Source: Actinomycetota bacterium (lineage in GTDB: Bacteria; Actinomycetota; Actinomycetes; Mycobacteriales; Jatrophihabitantaceae). Taken from it: DNA of 5,969 nt. The stretch spans positions 1 to 5,969 of the forward strand of contig JAFAWL010000182.1 in assembly GCA_019241805.1 (NCBI GenBank). Direction: 5' to 3'. The notes under the pieces are model-generated. The model did not search any database and was not told where the DNA came from. It saw only the letters and a list, made by a program, of their open reading frames with translations. Shown here piece by piece: positions 1 to 5,609 of this stretch (position 1 is its first letter; each line of letters starts with the position of its first letter). Both the position numbers and the translations under genes were made by a program.

Positions 1-43
1 CGCCGATGGCGGGCGACCAGAGCTCGTGCCAGCTACGCCTCAC
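1..43 (-). CDS. Possible start of a downstream gene, cut by the left edge
   Basis: On the minus strand a GTG at 43-41 overlaps the TGA stop of the esterase gene as GTGA. A clean GGAGG lies at 55-51, seven bases upstream. The frame stays open for 14 codons to the window edge and begins MRRSWHELWSPAIG. The overlap and the well-spaced ribosome site are what one expects of a second gene translationally coupled to the esterase. Fourteen residues are too few to recognise a family, so no function is given. An alternative in-frame GTG lies one codon upstream at 46. The call could be wrong if the frame closes just outside the window. Confidence 0.42.
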   Translation of the reverse strand, partial: MRRSWHELWSPAIG

Positions 44-1083
44 CACCAGACCTCCGCGAGCAGATCGACCAGGCACGGGTCGAGCGCGTCGCGCCAGGCC
101 GTGTAGTTGTGCGCGTCCGGAACTTCGGTCATCCGGACGTAGTGCCCGGCGCGCACCAACGACTCGGCCATCAGCCGATTGTTGGCGAGGTTCTCCTCGC
201 CCAGACCGCAGGTGAGCGCCACCCGCATGGGAGCCGGCGAGACGTCCAGATCGAGATGGGCCACGAAATCGACGATCGCCGGGTAGCCGGCGAAACCCGA
301 CTCATGGGCGTCATGGGTAGGGCGAAAGAAACTGCCCGACTGCAGGAAGAGGGCAGCGAAGACGCCTGGGTGGGTGTGCGCCGCGTGCAGCGCGGCGAGT
401 GCACCGAGACTCGCACCGGCCAGCGCGATCGGCCCTCGGGTGGCTACGGTGTTCCGGATCGCCGGCAGCACGGCGCCGCGAAGAGCAGCGGCATAGTCGG
501 CGGATGCCGCGTACCAGGCGTTGCGATCGCCGGGCGAGAGCAACGCCAGCCGGTGCTCGGGCAGGCGGCCGGCGGCGGTGAGCGCGGCGCTGAAGCGTGT
601 CAGCGAGCCGAGGGCATCGAATTCGGGGCCGTCGTGCACCAACAACAGGGGCAAAGCCTCGCGCGGATGCCGTCCCGGTGGGCCGCAAAGGCTGATCGTG
701 AGTGGTTGACGAAGCCCGGCAGCGCGGACCACCAACGAGGTGCGGTCCCAGTCCGGCGCATCGGCGTCGAGCCAGTGAGGGCGTCGGTATCCCGCGAATT
801 CGATGACCGAATGATCGCCGAATGCCGTCGGCACCCGCAGTGGATTGGCCGGGTCGCGTTGCATCGATTCGGCTCCGTCGCCGTGATCGATGACAAACAA
901 ATATTCGAGCCGATCGACTGGGGGCCGCCGCAAGTCGAGTTCCCAACCGTCCTCGACGGCGGTCATCGGTCGGGTCTCGCGGGAGCCCAGGTCGAGCCAG
1001 AGTCGAACGGAGACGGCCTCGTGCTCGCGGTCCCGAAGCCGGAAGCGCACGCCGCCGCCGGTGGGTCGGGTCTCGAAGGCCAC
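40..1083 (-). CDS. Esterase of the enterochelin-esterase / esterase D type (alpha/beta hydrolase)
   Basis: The 347-residue protein has two parts. Residues 1 to about 100 form a beta-rich, immunoglobulin-like module with RFRLRD and YLFVID strands and an aromatic DGWELDL stretch, like the N-terminal domain of Fes-type esterases. Residues 120-347 are the alpha/beta hydrolase domain. It shows LLLVHDGPEF (147-156), the nucleophile elbow GASLG with Ser225, the acid-bearing CGLGEEN (292-298) and the catalytic His325 in DAHNYTAWRDAL, as in ferric-enterobactin esterases. It should hydrolyse an ester; a siderophore substrate is possible, but no siderophore genes are in view. There is no signal peptide, so a cytoplasmic site is likely. 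The GTG at 1083 was chosen because the domain begins right after it. The frame continues 65 codons upstream, but that part is arginine/proline-rich and overlaps the divergent gene. No ribosome site precedes the GTG. Confidence 0.85.
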   Translation of the reverse strand: MAFETRPTGGGVRFRLRDREHEAVSVRLWLDLGSRETRPMTAVEDGWELDLRRPPVDRLEYLFVIDHGDGAESMQRDPANPLRVPTAFGDHSVIEFAGYRRPHWLDADAPDWDRTSLVVRAAGLRQPLTISLCGPPGRHPREALPLLLVHDGPEFDALGSLTRFSAALTAAGRLPEHRLALLSPGDRNAWYAASADYAAALRGAVLPAIRNTVATRGPIALAGASLGALAALHAAHTHPGVFAALFLQSGSFFRPTHDAHESGFAGYPAIVDFVAHLDLDVSPAPMRVALTCGLGEENLANNRLMAESLVRAGHYVRMTEVPDAHNYTAWRDALDPCLVDLLAEVWW

Positions 1084-1089
1084 GGCCTG

Positions 1090-1095
1090 ACCGTA
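1090..1095 (-). promoter_or_regulatory. Candidate -10 box for a leaderless esterase transcript
   Basis: On the minus strand TACGGT fits the actinobacterial TANNNT -10 pattern. It ends six bases before the GTG at 1083, so transcription would begin at or next to the start codon. The missing Shine-Dalgarno sequence fits a leaderless message. No convincing -35 box is visible, so this is a weak call. Confidence 0.3.
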
Positions 1096-1124
1096 ACGCC
1101 GATCCGGGCACCGCTGTGAGTAAT

Positions 1125-1138
1125 CGCTTCGCGAAGCG
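1125..1138. promoter_or_regulatory. Perfect 14-bp palindrome, candidate operator
   Basis: CGCTTCGCGAAGCG is identical to its reverse complement. It sits in the intergenic stretch between the divergent esterase (start 1083) and unknown-protein (start 1200) genes, about 40 bp from the first and 60 bp from the second. A regulator dimer bound here could act on both directions. As RNA it could also fold into a tight hairpin. No regulator gene adjoins it in the window. Confidence 0.4.
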
Positions 1139-1174
1139 GGTGGCCGGGAGTCACAATCGTCGGTGACGGGGTGT

Positions 1175-1189
1175 GTCGACCTCGTCGAC
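1175..1189. repeat. Two GTCGAC hexamers 3 bp apart, before the start of the unknown gene
   Basis: GTCGAC occurs at 1175-1180 and again at 1184-1189, separated by CTC. Each copy is itself a palindrome, so the pair is both direct and inverted. It lies immediately upstream of the GGAGG ribosome site and could be an operator or a small hairpin near the translation start. GTCGAC is common in GC-rich genomes, so chance is a real alternative. Confidence 0.25.
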
Positions 1190-1194
1190 GGAGG
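1190..1194 (+). promoter_or_regulatory. Ribosome binding site deciding the start of the unknown gene
   Basis: GGAGG lies five bases before ATG 1200. The in-frame GTG at 1173 has only a poor purine stretch in front of it. This favours ATG 1200 as the start. Confidence 0.65.
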
Positions 1195-1199
1195 CGCCG

Positions 1200-2036
1200 A
1201 TGACGGGCGAGTTGGCGAACGGTCTGCTCGACGACGCGGCCATGTTTCCGCCCGGGAGCATGGCGTTGCCCGATGCACTGGTGGGCCACGTAGGTCACCG
1301 CGGCGCGTGGTACGCCGACATGCTCGGCCCGTTCGTGTGCGCGGCCGGTCGACTGGTGACGCTGCAGGAGCGGGCCGAGCAATTCGGCATCCAGCGGCTC
1401 GACGTGGCGGTGATCGTGACCGACGGGCTGGCAGCGGTCGACACCGCTCTGGCGCGAGCGGCCGCGTGTCCCGCCGTGCACGTCGTTGCGCTCGAGGTAC
1501 CGATCGGACCCGACCAGCTCGACGCCGCCCTCCGCGCGCTCGTCCCGCGGCTGGCCCAGGGATGTCGGATCTACGTCGAGTTGCCGATGACCGCGATCAC
1601 CGACCGCCACGCTCATGATCTCAGTCGGGCCGGACTGTATCTGAAGTTGCGCACCGGCGGCACCTCCATCGAGGCGTTTCGCACCGAGGCCGAACTCGCC
1701 CGACCGATCGTGCTGGCGGCGGCCGAACGCTTGGCGTTCAAATGCACTGCGGGCCTCCACCACGCGATTCGCCAGCTCGATCGCGAAACCGGTTTCGAGC
1801 ACCACGGGTTCGTCAATGTCCTGCTGGCGGCCCGAGTTGCCGCCGCGAGCGGCAGTGTTGACGCGACCGCTGCGGTCTTGAGCATCCGCGACCGCAGCGA
1901 GATCGTGGCCCGGGCTCTCGAACTGGCGACCGCCGACATCGTGGCCGTTCGGGCCTTGTTCCGATCATTCGGCACGTGCAGCATCCTGGAACCCGTGACC
2001 GATCTGTGCTCGCTGGGCCTGGTGACCGCTCCGTGA
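1200..2036 (+). CDS. Conserved-type protein of unknown function, coupled to fumarylacetoacetase
   Basis: A 278-residue soluble protein with no signal peptide or membrane span. I recall similar proteins next to fumarylacetoacetase in actinobacteria but know of no assigned function. Blocks that look functional rather than random are LLDDAAMFPPG (9-19), LYLKLRTGG (146-154), FKCTAGLHHAIR (180-191), GFEHHGFVNVLLAA (198-211) and SFGTCSILEPVTDL (256-269). Alternating hydrophobic strands and alanine-rich helices, with charged or His residues at strand ends (K149, R151, K181, H187, H188, H201, H202), suggest an alpha/beta enzyme, perhaps a TIM barrel; this fold is inference. The ATG at 1200 has a good GGAGG; GTG 1173 would add nine residues. 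Its stop overlaps the next start as GTGA, so the two are co-translated. A role in tyrosine/homogentisate breakdown is likely from context only. Confidence 0.8.
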   Translation: MTGELANGLLDDAAMFPPGSMALPDALVGHVGHRGAWYADMLGPFVCAAGRLVTLQERAEQFGIQRLDVAVIVTDGLAAVDTALARAAACPAVHVVALEVPIGPDQLDAALRALVPRLAQGCRIYVELPMTAITDRHAHDLSRAGLYLKLRTGGTSIEAFRTEAELARPIVLAAAERLAFKCTAGLHHAIRQLDRETGFEHHGFVNVLLAARVAAASGSVDATAAVLSIRDRSEIVARALELATADIVAVRALFRSFGTCSILEPVTDLCSLGLVTAP

Positions 2037-3244
2037 CTGGGGCCGGCTGGCCGCCGGTCGACGAGGCGGGGTTGTTCGGCTTGGACAATCTGCCCTACGG
2101 CTCGGCCAGCCGGTCGGGCGGTGATTGGTTCGTGGCCGTTCGGATCGGTAACCATGCTCTGGACCTCGGCGCAGCGTTTCGGCACCTGTCTCCCGGCGAC
2201 GCGGACCTGTTCTCCGACGGGCGGCTCGATCGGCTGCTCGCGACCGGGCCGAGGACGTGGGATCGGGTGCGTGCGAACGCCTCGACCTGGTTATCCGACG
2301 GGCAGTTCCGGCCGGTTCTCCAACCGTTACTACATCCGCTCGACTCACTTCGGACGCGGCTCGCCTTCACCGTCGGCGACTACGTGGACTTCTACGCAGC
2401 CGAGCAGCACGCAACCAACGTCGGCCAGATGTTTCGTCCCGGCCAAGCGGCGTTGCCGCCGAACTGGAAGCACCTGCCGATCGGCTACCACGGGCGAGCC
2501 GGCACCATCGTCGTCTCGGGCACCGGGATCACGCGACCGCGCGGTCAGTATCGAGGCGTCGACGGTCAGCTCGCGTTCGGCCCGTCGACGTGTCTGGACA
2601 TCGAGGCCGAAGTCGCGTTCGTGGTCGGGCGTGGCACCGCCCTCGGCCAGTCCGTGCCGGTGGCGGACTTCCCGCAGTATGTGTTCGGCGTCGCGCTGCT
2701 CAACGACTGGTCGGCGCGAGACGTGCAGCGCTGGGAGGCCGCGCCGCTCGGCCCGTTGCTCGGCAAGTCGTTCGCGACGTCGCTCTCCGCCTGGATCACG
2801 CCGCTGCCGGCCCTGGCCGCGGCCCGAAGAAGGCCGCCGGTGCGGGACGAGCCGATGCTGCCGTATCTGCAGGACGCCGAAGATCCGTGGGGTCTCGACC
2901 TGCAACTGGAGGTGCGGCTCAACGGCGCGCTCGTGTCCCGGCCGCCCTTTCTAGGGATGTACTGGAGCGCCGCCCAGATGTTGGCGCACATGACGGTGAA
3001 CGGGGCCTCGCTACGCCCGGGCGACGTCTTCGCCTCCGGCACTGTCAGCGGACCGGGTCGTGACCAGTGGGGCTCGCTGTTGGAACTCACTTGGGACGGG
3101 ACCGAACCGTTGCGCCTGGACGACGGTTCGCAGCGGGGGTTCCTGCAGGACGGTGACGAGGTCGTCATCCGGGCCACGGCGCCGACCCGAGACGGACGGC
3201 TGGCACTGGGCGAGGTCAGCGGCCGCGTGCGGCCGGCCGGCTGA
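2033..3244 (+). CDS. fahA: Fumarylacetoacetase (fumarylacetoacetate hydrolase)
   Basis: The enzyme splits fumarylacetoacetate into fumarate and acetoacetate, the last step of the homogentisate route of tyrosine and phenylalanine breakdown, in the cytosol. The 403-residue length is normal. The N-terminal domain starts with GLFGLDNLPYGS (13-24). The catalytic domain holds the whole active-site set of the well-studied animal enzyme: Asp119 in VGDYVDFY, His126 in EQHATNVGQMFRP, Glu191 and Glu193 in LDIEAEVAF, Asp225 in LNDWSARDVQ, Gln232, Lys245 in GPLLGKSFATS and Glu351 in SLLELTW. NWKHLPIGYHGR (144-155) and GTVSGP (336-341) are also diagnostic. The GTG at 2033 fits the family N-terminus and overlaps the previous stop as GTGA. 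An in-frame GTG at 2006 would add nine residues and is less likely. Nothing suggests damage. The symbol is by family; the dioxygenase partner gene is not in the window. Confidence 0.95.
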   Translation: MTGAGWPPVDEAGLFGLDNLPYGSASRSGGDWFVAVRIGNHALDLGAAFRHLSPGDADLFSDGRLDRLLATGPRTWDRVRANASTWLSDGQFRPVLQPLLHPLDSLRTRLAFTVGDYVDFYAAEQHATNVGQMFRPGQAALPPNWKHLPIGYHGRAGTIVVSGTGITRPRGQYRGVDGQLAFGPSTCLDIEAEVAFVVGRGTALGQSVPVADFPQYVFGVALLNDWSARDVQRWEAAPLGPLLGKSFATSLSAWITPLPALAAARRRPPVRDEPMLPYLQDAEDPWGLDLQLEVRLNGALVSRPPFLGMYWSAAQMLAHMTVNGASLRPGDVFASGTVSGPGRDQWGSLLELTWDGTEPLRLDDGSQRGFLQDGDEVVIRATAPTRDGRLALGEVSGRVRPAG

Positions 3245-3286
3245 CCGCCCGCGACCCGCCGTCGCGGGTTGCCTGGCCGGCCGGCC
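3231..3286 (+). terminator. Nested GC-rich hairpin after fumarylacetoacetase
   Basis: An inner perfect 8-bp stem, CCCGCGAC (3248-3255) with GTCGCGGG (3261-3268), encloses a 5-base loop. An outer pairing of GGCC repeats, 3231-3241 with 3276-3286, can extend it. The inner stem begins four bases after the stop codon, the usual place for a transcription end in high-GC bacteria. There is only a short TT and no U-tract, so the strength of termination is uncertain. The outer arm overlaps the last codons of the gene. Confidence 0.55.
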
Positions 3287-3314
3287 TGCGGTCGACACGT
3301 CGGCCCGGTTACGT

Positions 3315-3343
3315 GGAACCGACCGGTCCGCCCGGTACGAATA
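3315..3343 (+). promoter_or_regulatory. Candidate ECF-type promoter of the sigma factor gene
   Basis: GGAACC at 3315-3320 matches the common GGAAC -35 of ECF sigma factors. After 17 bases comes CGAATA (3338-3343) as a possible -10. Transcription would then begin at about 3350, at the GTG start at 3351, giving an almost leaderless message. ECF genes often drive their own promoter, so self-regulation is a reasonable inference. The -10 is not the usual CGTC type, which keeps confidence low. Confidence 0.35.
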
Positions 3344-3350
3344 GGTCATC

Positions 3351-3887
3351 GTGGAGCCTGCCCTGGTCGACATCGGCCCTCGCCTGGTACGCGGCGAGCC
3401 GGAGGCGCTCGAGGACTGCTATCGAGCCCTCGGGCCGCTTGTCATGTCCTATGTCGGCCGCTATGTGCCGCGCTCCGACATCGAGGACGTGATGCAGCGG
3501 GTGTTCTACGAGGTCTGGCGTTCTCATGATCGTTACGATCCCGACCAGAGCCTGCGCGGTTGGGTCTTGGGAATCGCCCGCAAACGCGCGATCGACCACC
3601 TCCGGCGCCGGCGTGACTCTGTGGTGTCGATCGACGCGGTGCGCGAGATCACCGGCGATGACGGCCGTGAGATCGCCGATCGGATGGCCTGGGCCGACGA
3701 GGTGCGGGCTGCTCTGCTCGCCTTGCCCCAGCTCCAGCGGGAGGTGATCGCGCTGGCCTACTACGAGGGTTTGACGCAATCGGAGATCGCGGCACACCTC
3801 GACCTCCCCCTGGGCACGGTCAAGACCCGTACGTCACGGGGCCTGCAACGACTGGCCGCACTGCTCGAGAGTGGACGGAACGAATGA
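3351..3887 (+). CDS. RNA polymerase ECF-type (group 4) sigma factor
   Basis: The 178-residue length is typical of ECF sigma factors, which hold only regions 2 and 4. Region 2 spans about 15-90, with DIEDVMQRVFYEVWRSHDRYD (43-63) for core polymerase binding and LRGWVLGIARKRAIDHLRRRRD (68-89) for -10 recognition. Region 4 spans about 117-171, with LPQLQREVIALAYYEGLTQ and the helix-turn-helix SEIAAHLDLPLGTVKTRTSRGL that reads the -35. The acidic linker 95-116 joins them. GTG 3351 is preceded by only a weak AGG at 3343-3345. The stop overlaps the anti-sigma start as ATGA, a classic arrangement keeping the two in ratio. The RskA-like partner suggests a SigK-like envelope or redox role, but the regulon cannot be read from the sequence. 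Confidence 0.93.
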   Translation: MEPALVDIGPRLVRGEPEALEDCYRALGPLVMSYVGRYVPRSDIEDVMQRVFYEVWRSHDRYDPDQSLRGWVLGIARKRAIDHLRRRRDSVVSIDAVREITGDDGREIADRMAWADEVRAALLALPQLQREVIALAYYEGLTQSEIAAHLDLPLGTVKTRTSRGLQRLAALLESGRNE

Positions 3888-4813
3888 GCGAGCACGCGTT
3901 CGACGAACTGCCTCGGCTGCTGTCCGGTGATGCCGACCGGAGCACGGTCCTGGACGCCGCCGCACACCTGCGTTCGTGCGAGGACTGCCGCGACGAACTC
4001 GTCTCGGCTGTGGTGGCGCACGCCGCGTTGATGTCTTCCACCCGCTTAGCGCCGGGTCTGCTCCCCCGCGATATACCCGATGACGCCTCGGCTCACCAAC
4101 CCCGCAACGCGCCCGGTGACGCGCCGGGGGCGGGACCGGGTGTGGTTCCCGGCGACACACCTGGTCCGGTCCCTCGCGACCTGCCTGGGGATGCCCCGAC
4201 CACTGTCCCTAGCGATGTCCCTAGCGATGTCCCTAGCGGTATCCCTAGCGCTGTCCCTGCCAGCCGGCCCAGCGACGTCCACGGCCTGATCCCCGGGGCC
4301 GAGCAGCTACCGGACCTGTCTGCGGTGTTCGCGCAGATCCGCGCCGAGACCGCTGCGCCGGCGGAGCGTGGCACCGACGAGGAGCCCGGTCCTCGGGGGT
4401 CGCGGCGGGGCCTGGTGCTGGTGGCGGCCGCGGTAATCGGCCTCGGCGTGGGCGTCGGCGGGGTGTATGCCGGTCAGCAGTTGGACGGATCGAGCCAGTC
4501 GTCGCAGACCGTGGCGCTGGCAGCGTTCGGGCACGGCACGGTGCCGGCCAAGGCCGTGGTCGTCGGAGGCGATCGGATGAAGCTCGACGCGACCTCGCTG
4601 CCGTCGCCGGGCAGCGATCACCTTTACGAGGTGTGGCTCACGAACTCGGCTCGCACCAGGATGTACGCGGTCGGCTCGCTGGGGGCCGATCGGATCGGCA
4701 CCTTCACGGTGTCGCCGGACCTGATGAGTAACTACAGCGCGATCGAGGTCAGTGTTCAGTCGACCCAGGATTCCGCGTACTCCGGTGTCAGCGTGCTTCG
4801 CGGCTCGTACTGA
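3884..4813 (+). CDS. Membrane anti-sigma factor with zinc-binding N-terminus and proline-repeat linker
   Basis: The 309-residue protein should hold the upstream sigma factor inactive at the membrane. The cytoplasmic N-terminus has the zinc anti-sigma signature in AAHLRSCEDCRDEL, with H28, C32 and C35. Residues 57-140 are an extraordinary linker of 21 four-residue units, nearly all beginning with Pro. A helix-like segment LPDLSAVFAQIRAE (142-155) follows, then a basic RGSRR, and one membrane span at about 176-196. The outside domain (197-309) contains HLYEVWL (246-252) and the ending SAYSGVSVLRGSY, as in RskA-like anti-sigma factors. Release of sigma by stepwise proteolysis is known for some relatives and is only inferred here. 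The start overlaps the sigma stop as ATGA. The gene converges on the dioxygenase with 8 bp between stop codons. Confidence 0.88.
   Translation: MSEHAFDELPRLLSGDADRSTVLDAAAHLRSCEDCRDELVSAVVAHAALMSSTRLAPGLLPRDIPDDASAHQPRNAPGDAPGAGPGVVPGDTPGPVPRDLPGDAPTTVPSDVPSDVPSGIPSAVPASRPSDVHGLIPGAEQLPDLSAVFAQIRAETAAPAERGTDEEPGPRGSRRGLVLVAAAVIGLGVGVGGVYAGQQLDGSSQSSQTVALAAFGHGTVPAKAVVVGGDRMKLDATSLPSPGSDHLYEVWLTNSARTRMYAVGSLGADRIGTFTVSPDLMSNYSAIEVSVQSTQDSAYSGVSVLRGSY
4052..4303 (+). repeat. Degenerate 12-bp minisatellite encoding 21 Pro-X-X-X units
   Basis: Codons 57-140 of the anti-sigma gene read in strict four-residue register. Proline opens 19 of the 21 units; Ser69 and His133 are the exceptions. The commonest pattern is Pro-(Gly/Ser/Arg)-Asp-(Ala/Val), for example PGDA, PRDL and PSDV. 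The register is never broken across 252 bases, so the array grew or shrank by whole 12-bp steps. The left part is diverged in DNA while the right part is nearly uniform, pointing to recent expansion there. Confidence 0.9.
4205..4264 (+). repeat. Near-identical tandem copies within the minisatellite
   Basis: GTCCCTAGCGAT occurs exactly at 4205-4216 and 4217-4228. GTCCCTAGCGGT (4229-4240) and ATCCCTAGCGCT (4241-4252) differ by one and two bases. A decayed copy starting GTCCCTGCC follows at 4253-4264. Each copy encodes Val/Ile-Pro-Ser-X. The copies use CCT and GAT codons and repeat the CTAG tetramer four times, unlike the G/C-ending codons around them, which supports recent duplication of one unit. 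Confidence 0.9.
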
Positions 4814-4826
4814 GTCTCGGTTCAGT
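4809..4826. terminator. Weak hairpin spanning the two convergent stop codons
   Basis: ACTGA (4809-4813) and TCAGT (4822-4826) can pair across an 8-base loop. They contain the stop codons of the anti-sigma gene (plus) and the dioxygenase gene (minus). The only spacer between the convergent genes is 8 bp, so any shared terminator must lie here or inside the coding ends. The stem is short and lacks a U-tract, so it may do nothing. Confidence 0.2.
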
Positions 4827-5592
4827 CGACCGCGATCGAACGCTTGGCCAGACCCATCCAGTATCCGTCGATCAGCTGCTCGCTGGGCCGGCCCGGATCG
4901 GCCGAAGCGCCGAGGGTGACGAATAACGGGGCGAGGTGCTCCGCGGTCGGATGGGCGTACGGCATGCCAGGCGCGCGGTCGCGGAAGGCGGCGAGTTCGT
5001 CGACGTCGCCGGATTCGAGCGCCTCCGCGGCCCACAGGTCGAAGTCCACCGACCATCCCGGCGGGCTAGCCGCGGGCGACCAGTCGCGCAGGAACGGCAG
5101 GCCGTGGGTCATGAACCCGGATCCGATCAGGAGGACTCCCTCGTCCCGTAGCGGCCGAAGCCGCGTCCCGAGTTCCAGCAGAGCACTCGGCGCCAGGGTC
5201 GGCAGGCTCAGCTGCAGTACCGGAATGTCGGCGTCGGGATACATGACCTTCAACGGAACCCAGGCGCCATGGTCGAGTCCTCGGCGCGTGTGCTCGGTCA
5301 GTGTTTGGCCGGGCGGCATGACTGAGGCGAGCTTGCCGGCCAATTCGTGCGCATCTGGTGTCGGGTAGGTCATCTCGTAGAACCGCTGGTCGAACCCGCC
5401 GAAGTCGTACACGAGCGGCGGCGCGGCCGCGGCCGCCGAGAGCGCTAGCGGCGCGGACTCCCAGTGCGCCGAGACGACCAGTACCGCTTCCGGCCGCGGC
5501 AGGCTGTTCGCTACGGCCGCCAGCTGCGCGGTCCATAGCTCATCGTCAAGAAGCGGCGGAGCTCCGTGCCCGATGTAGAGCGCTGGCAGCAT
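4822..5592 (-). CDS. DODA-type extradiol ring-cleavage dioxygenase (LigB family)
   Basis: The 256 residues match the length of the 4,5-DOPA-dioxygenase/YgiD type of LigB-fold enzymes, which open catechol rings with a non-haem metal. Family marks in order are LYIGHGAPP with His9, VVSAHWES with His43, YDFGGFDQRFYEMTYPTP (62-79), RRGLDHGAWVPLKVMYPDADIPVLQLSL with His108, LIGSGFMTHGL with His163, and YAHPTAEHLAPL with His214 and His219. In the family His9, His43 and a late His bind the metal, and the His in the GSG block is catalytic. The physiological substrate of bacterial members is usually unknown, so DOPA should not be assumed. The ATG has a GGAGG five bases upstream. No signal peptide is seen. 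The divergent MarR gene suggests control by an aromatic or oxidative signal. Confidence 0.9.
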   Translation of the reverse strand: MLPALYIGHGAPPLLDDELWTAQLAAVANSLPRPEAVLVVSAHWESAPLALSAAAAAPPLVYDFGGFDQRFYEMTYPTPDAHELAGKLASVMPPGQTLTEHTRRGLDHGAWVPLKVMYPDADIPVLQLSLPTLAPSALLELGTRLRPLRDEGVLLIGSGFMTHGLPFLRDWSPAASPPGWSVDFDLWAAEALESGDVDELAAFRDRAPGMPYAHPTAEHLAPLFVTLGASADPGRPSEQLIDGYWMGLAKRSIAVD

Positions 5593-5597
5593 GACGG

Positions 5598-5602
5598 CCT
5601 CC
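5598..5602 (-). promoter_or_regulatory. Ribosome binding site of the dioxygenase
   Basis: GGAGG on the minus strand, five bases before ATG 5592-5590, confirms the chosen start. Confidence 0.75.
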
Positions 5603-5609
5603 AGTTAGT

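Noticed and set aside
109..1119. A 336-codon plus-strand open frame opposite the esterase gene
   Set aside because: Its product shows no recognisable motif, while the minus strand encodes a full esterase with its catalytic triad. High GC content commonly leaves long open antisense frames.
1084..1278. Upstream extension of the esterase frame to ATG 1278
   Set aside because: The extra 65 residues are Arg/Pro/Ser-rich without domain character, and would overlap the start of the divergent gene by about 80 bases.
963..1805. A 280-codon minus-strand frame across the intergenic region and the unknown gene
   Set aside because: It runs opposite two better-supported genes, crosses their promoter region and has a composition typical of a shadow frame.
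1976..2032. Earlier in-frame start for fumarylacetoacetase at ATG 1976
   Set aside because: It would overlap the preceding gene by 61 bases, and the added residues do not look like the family N-terminus. GTG 2033 fits the coupled GTGA overlap.
4205..4264. CRISPR-like tandem array
   Set aside because: The units are 12 bp, contiguous and without spacers, and they keep the reading frame of a protein linker.
4046..4282. Minus-strand repetitive frame with Ala-Arg-Asp units
   Set aside because: It is the mirror of the 12-bp repeat in the anti-sigma gene; any frame through such an array looks repetitive and stays open.
4307..5056. A 249-codon minus-strand frame spanning the anti-sigma end and the dioxygenase end
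   Set aside because: It overlaps two recognised genes in other frames and shows no motif.
4916..5592. Missing Asn in the GSG...H block of the dioxygenase (THG rather than HN) as a sign of inactivity
   Set aside because: All expected histidines are present, and I recall actinobacterial members with the same GSGFMTHGL block, so it is probably a normal subfamily variant.
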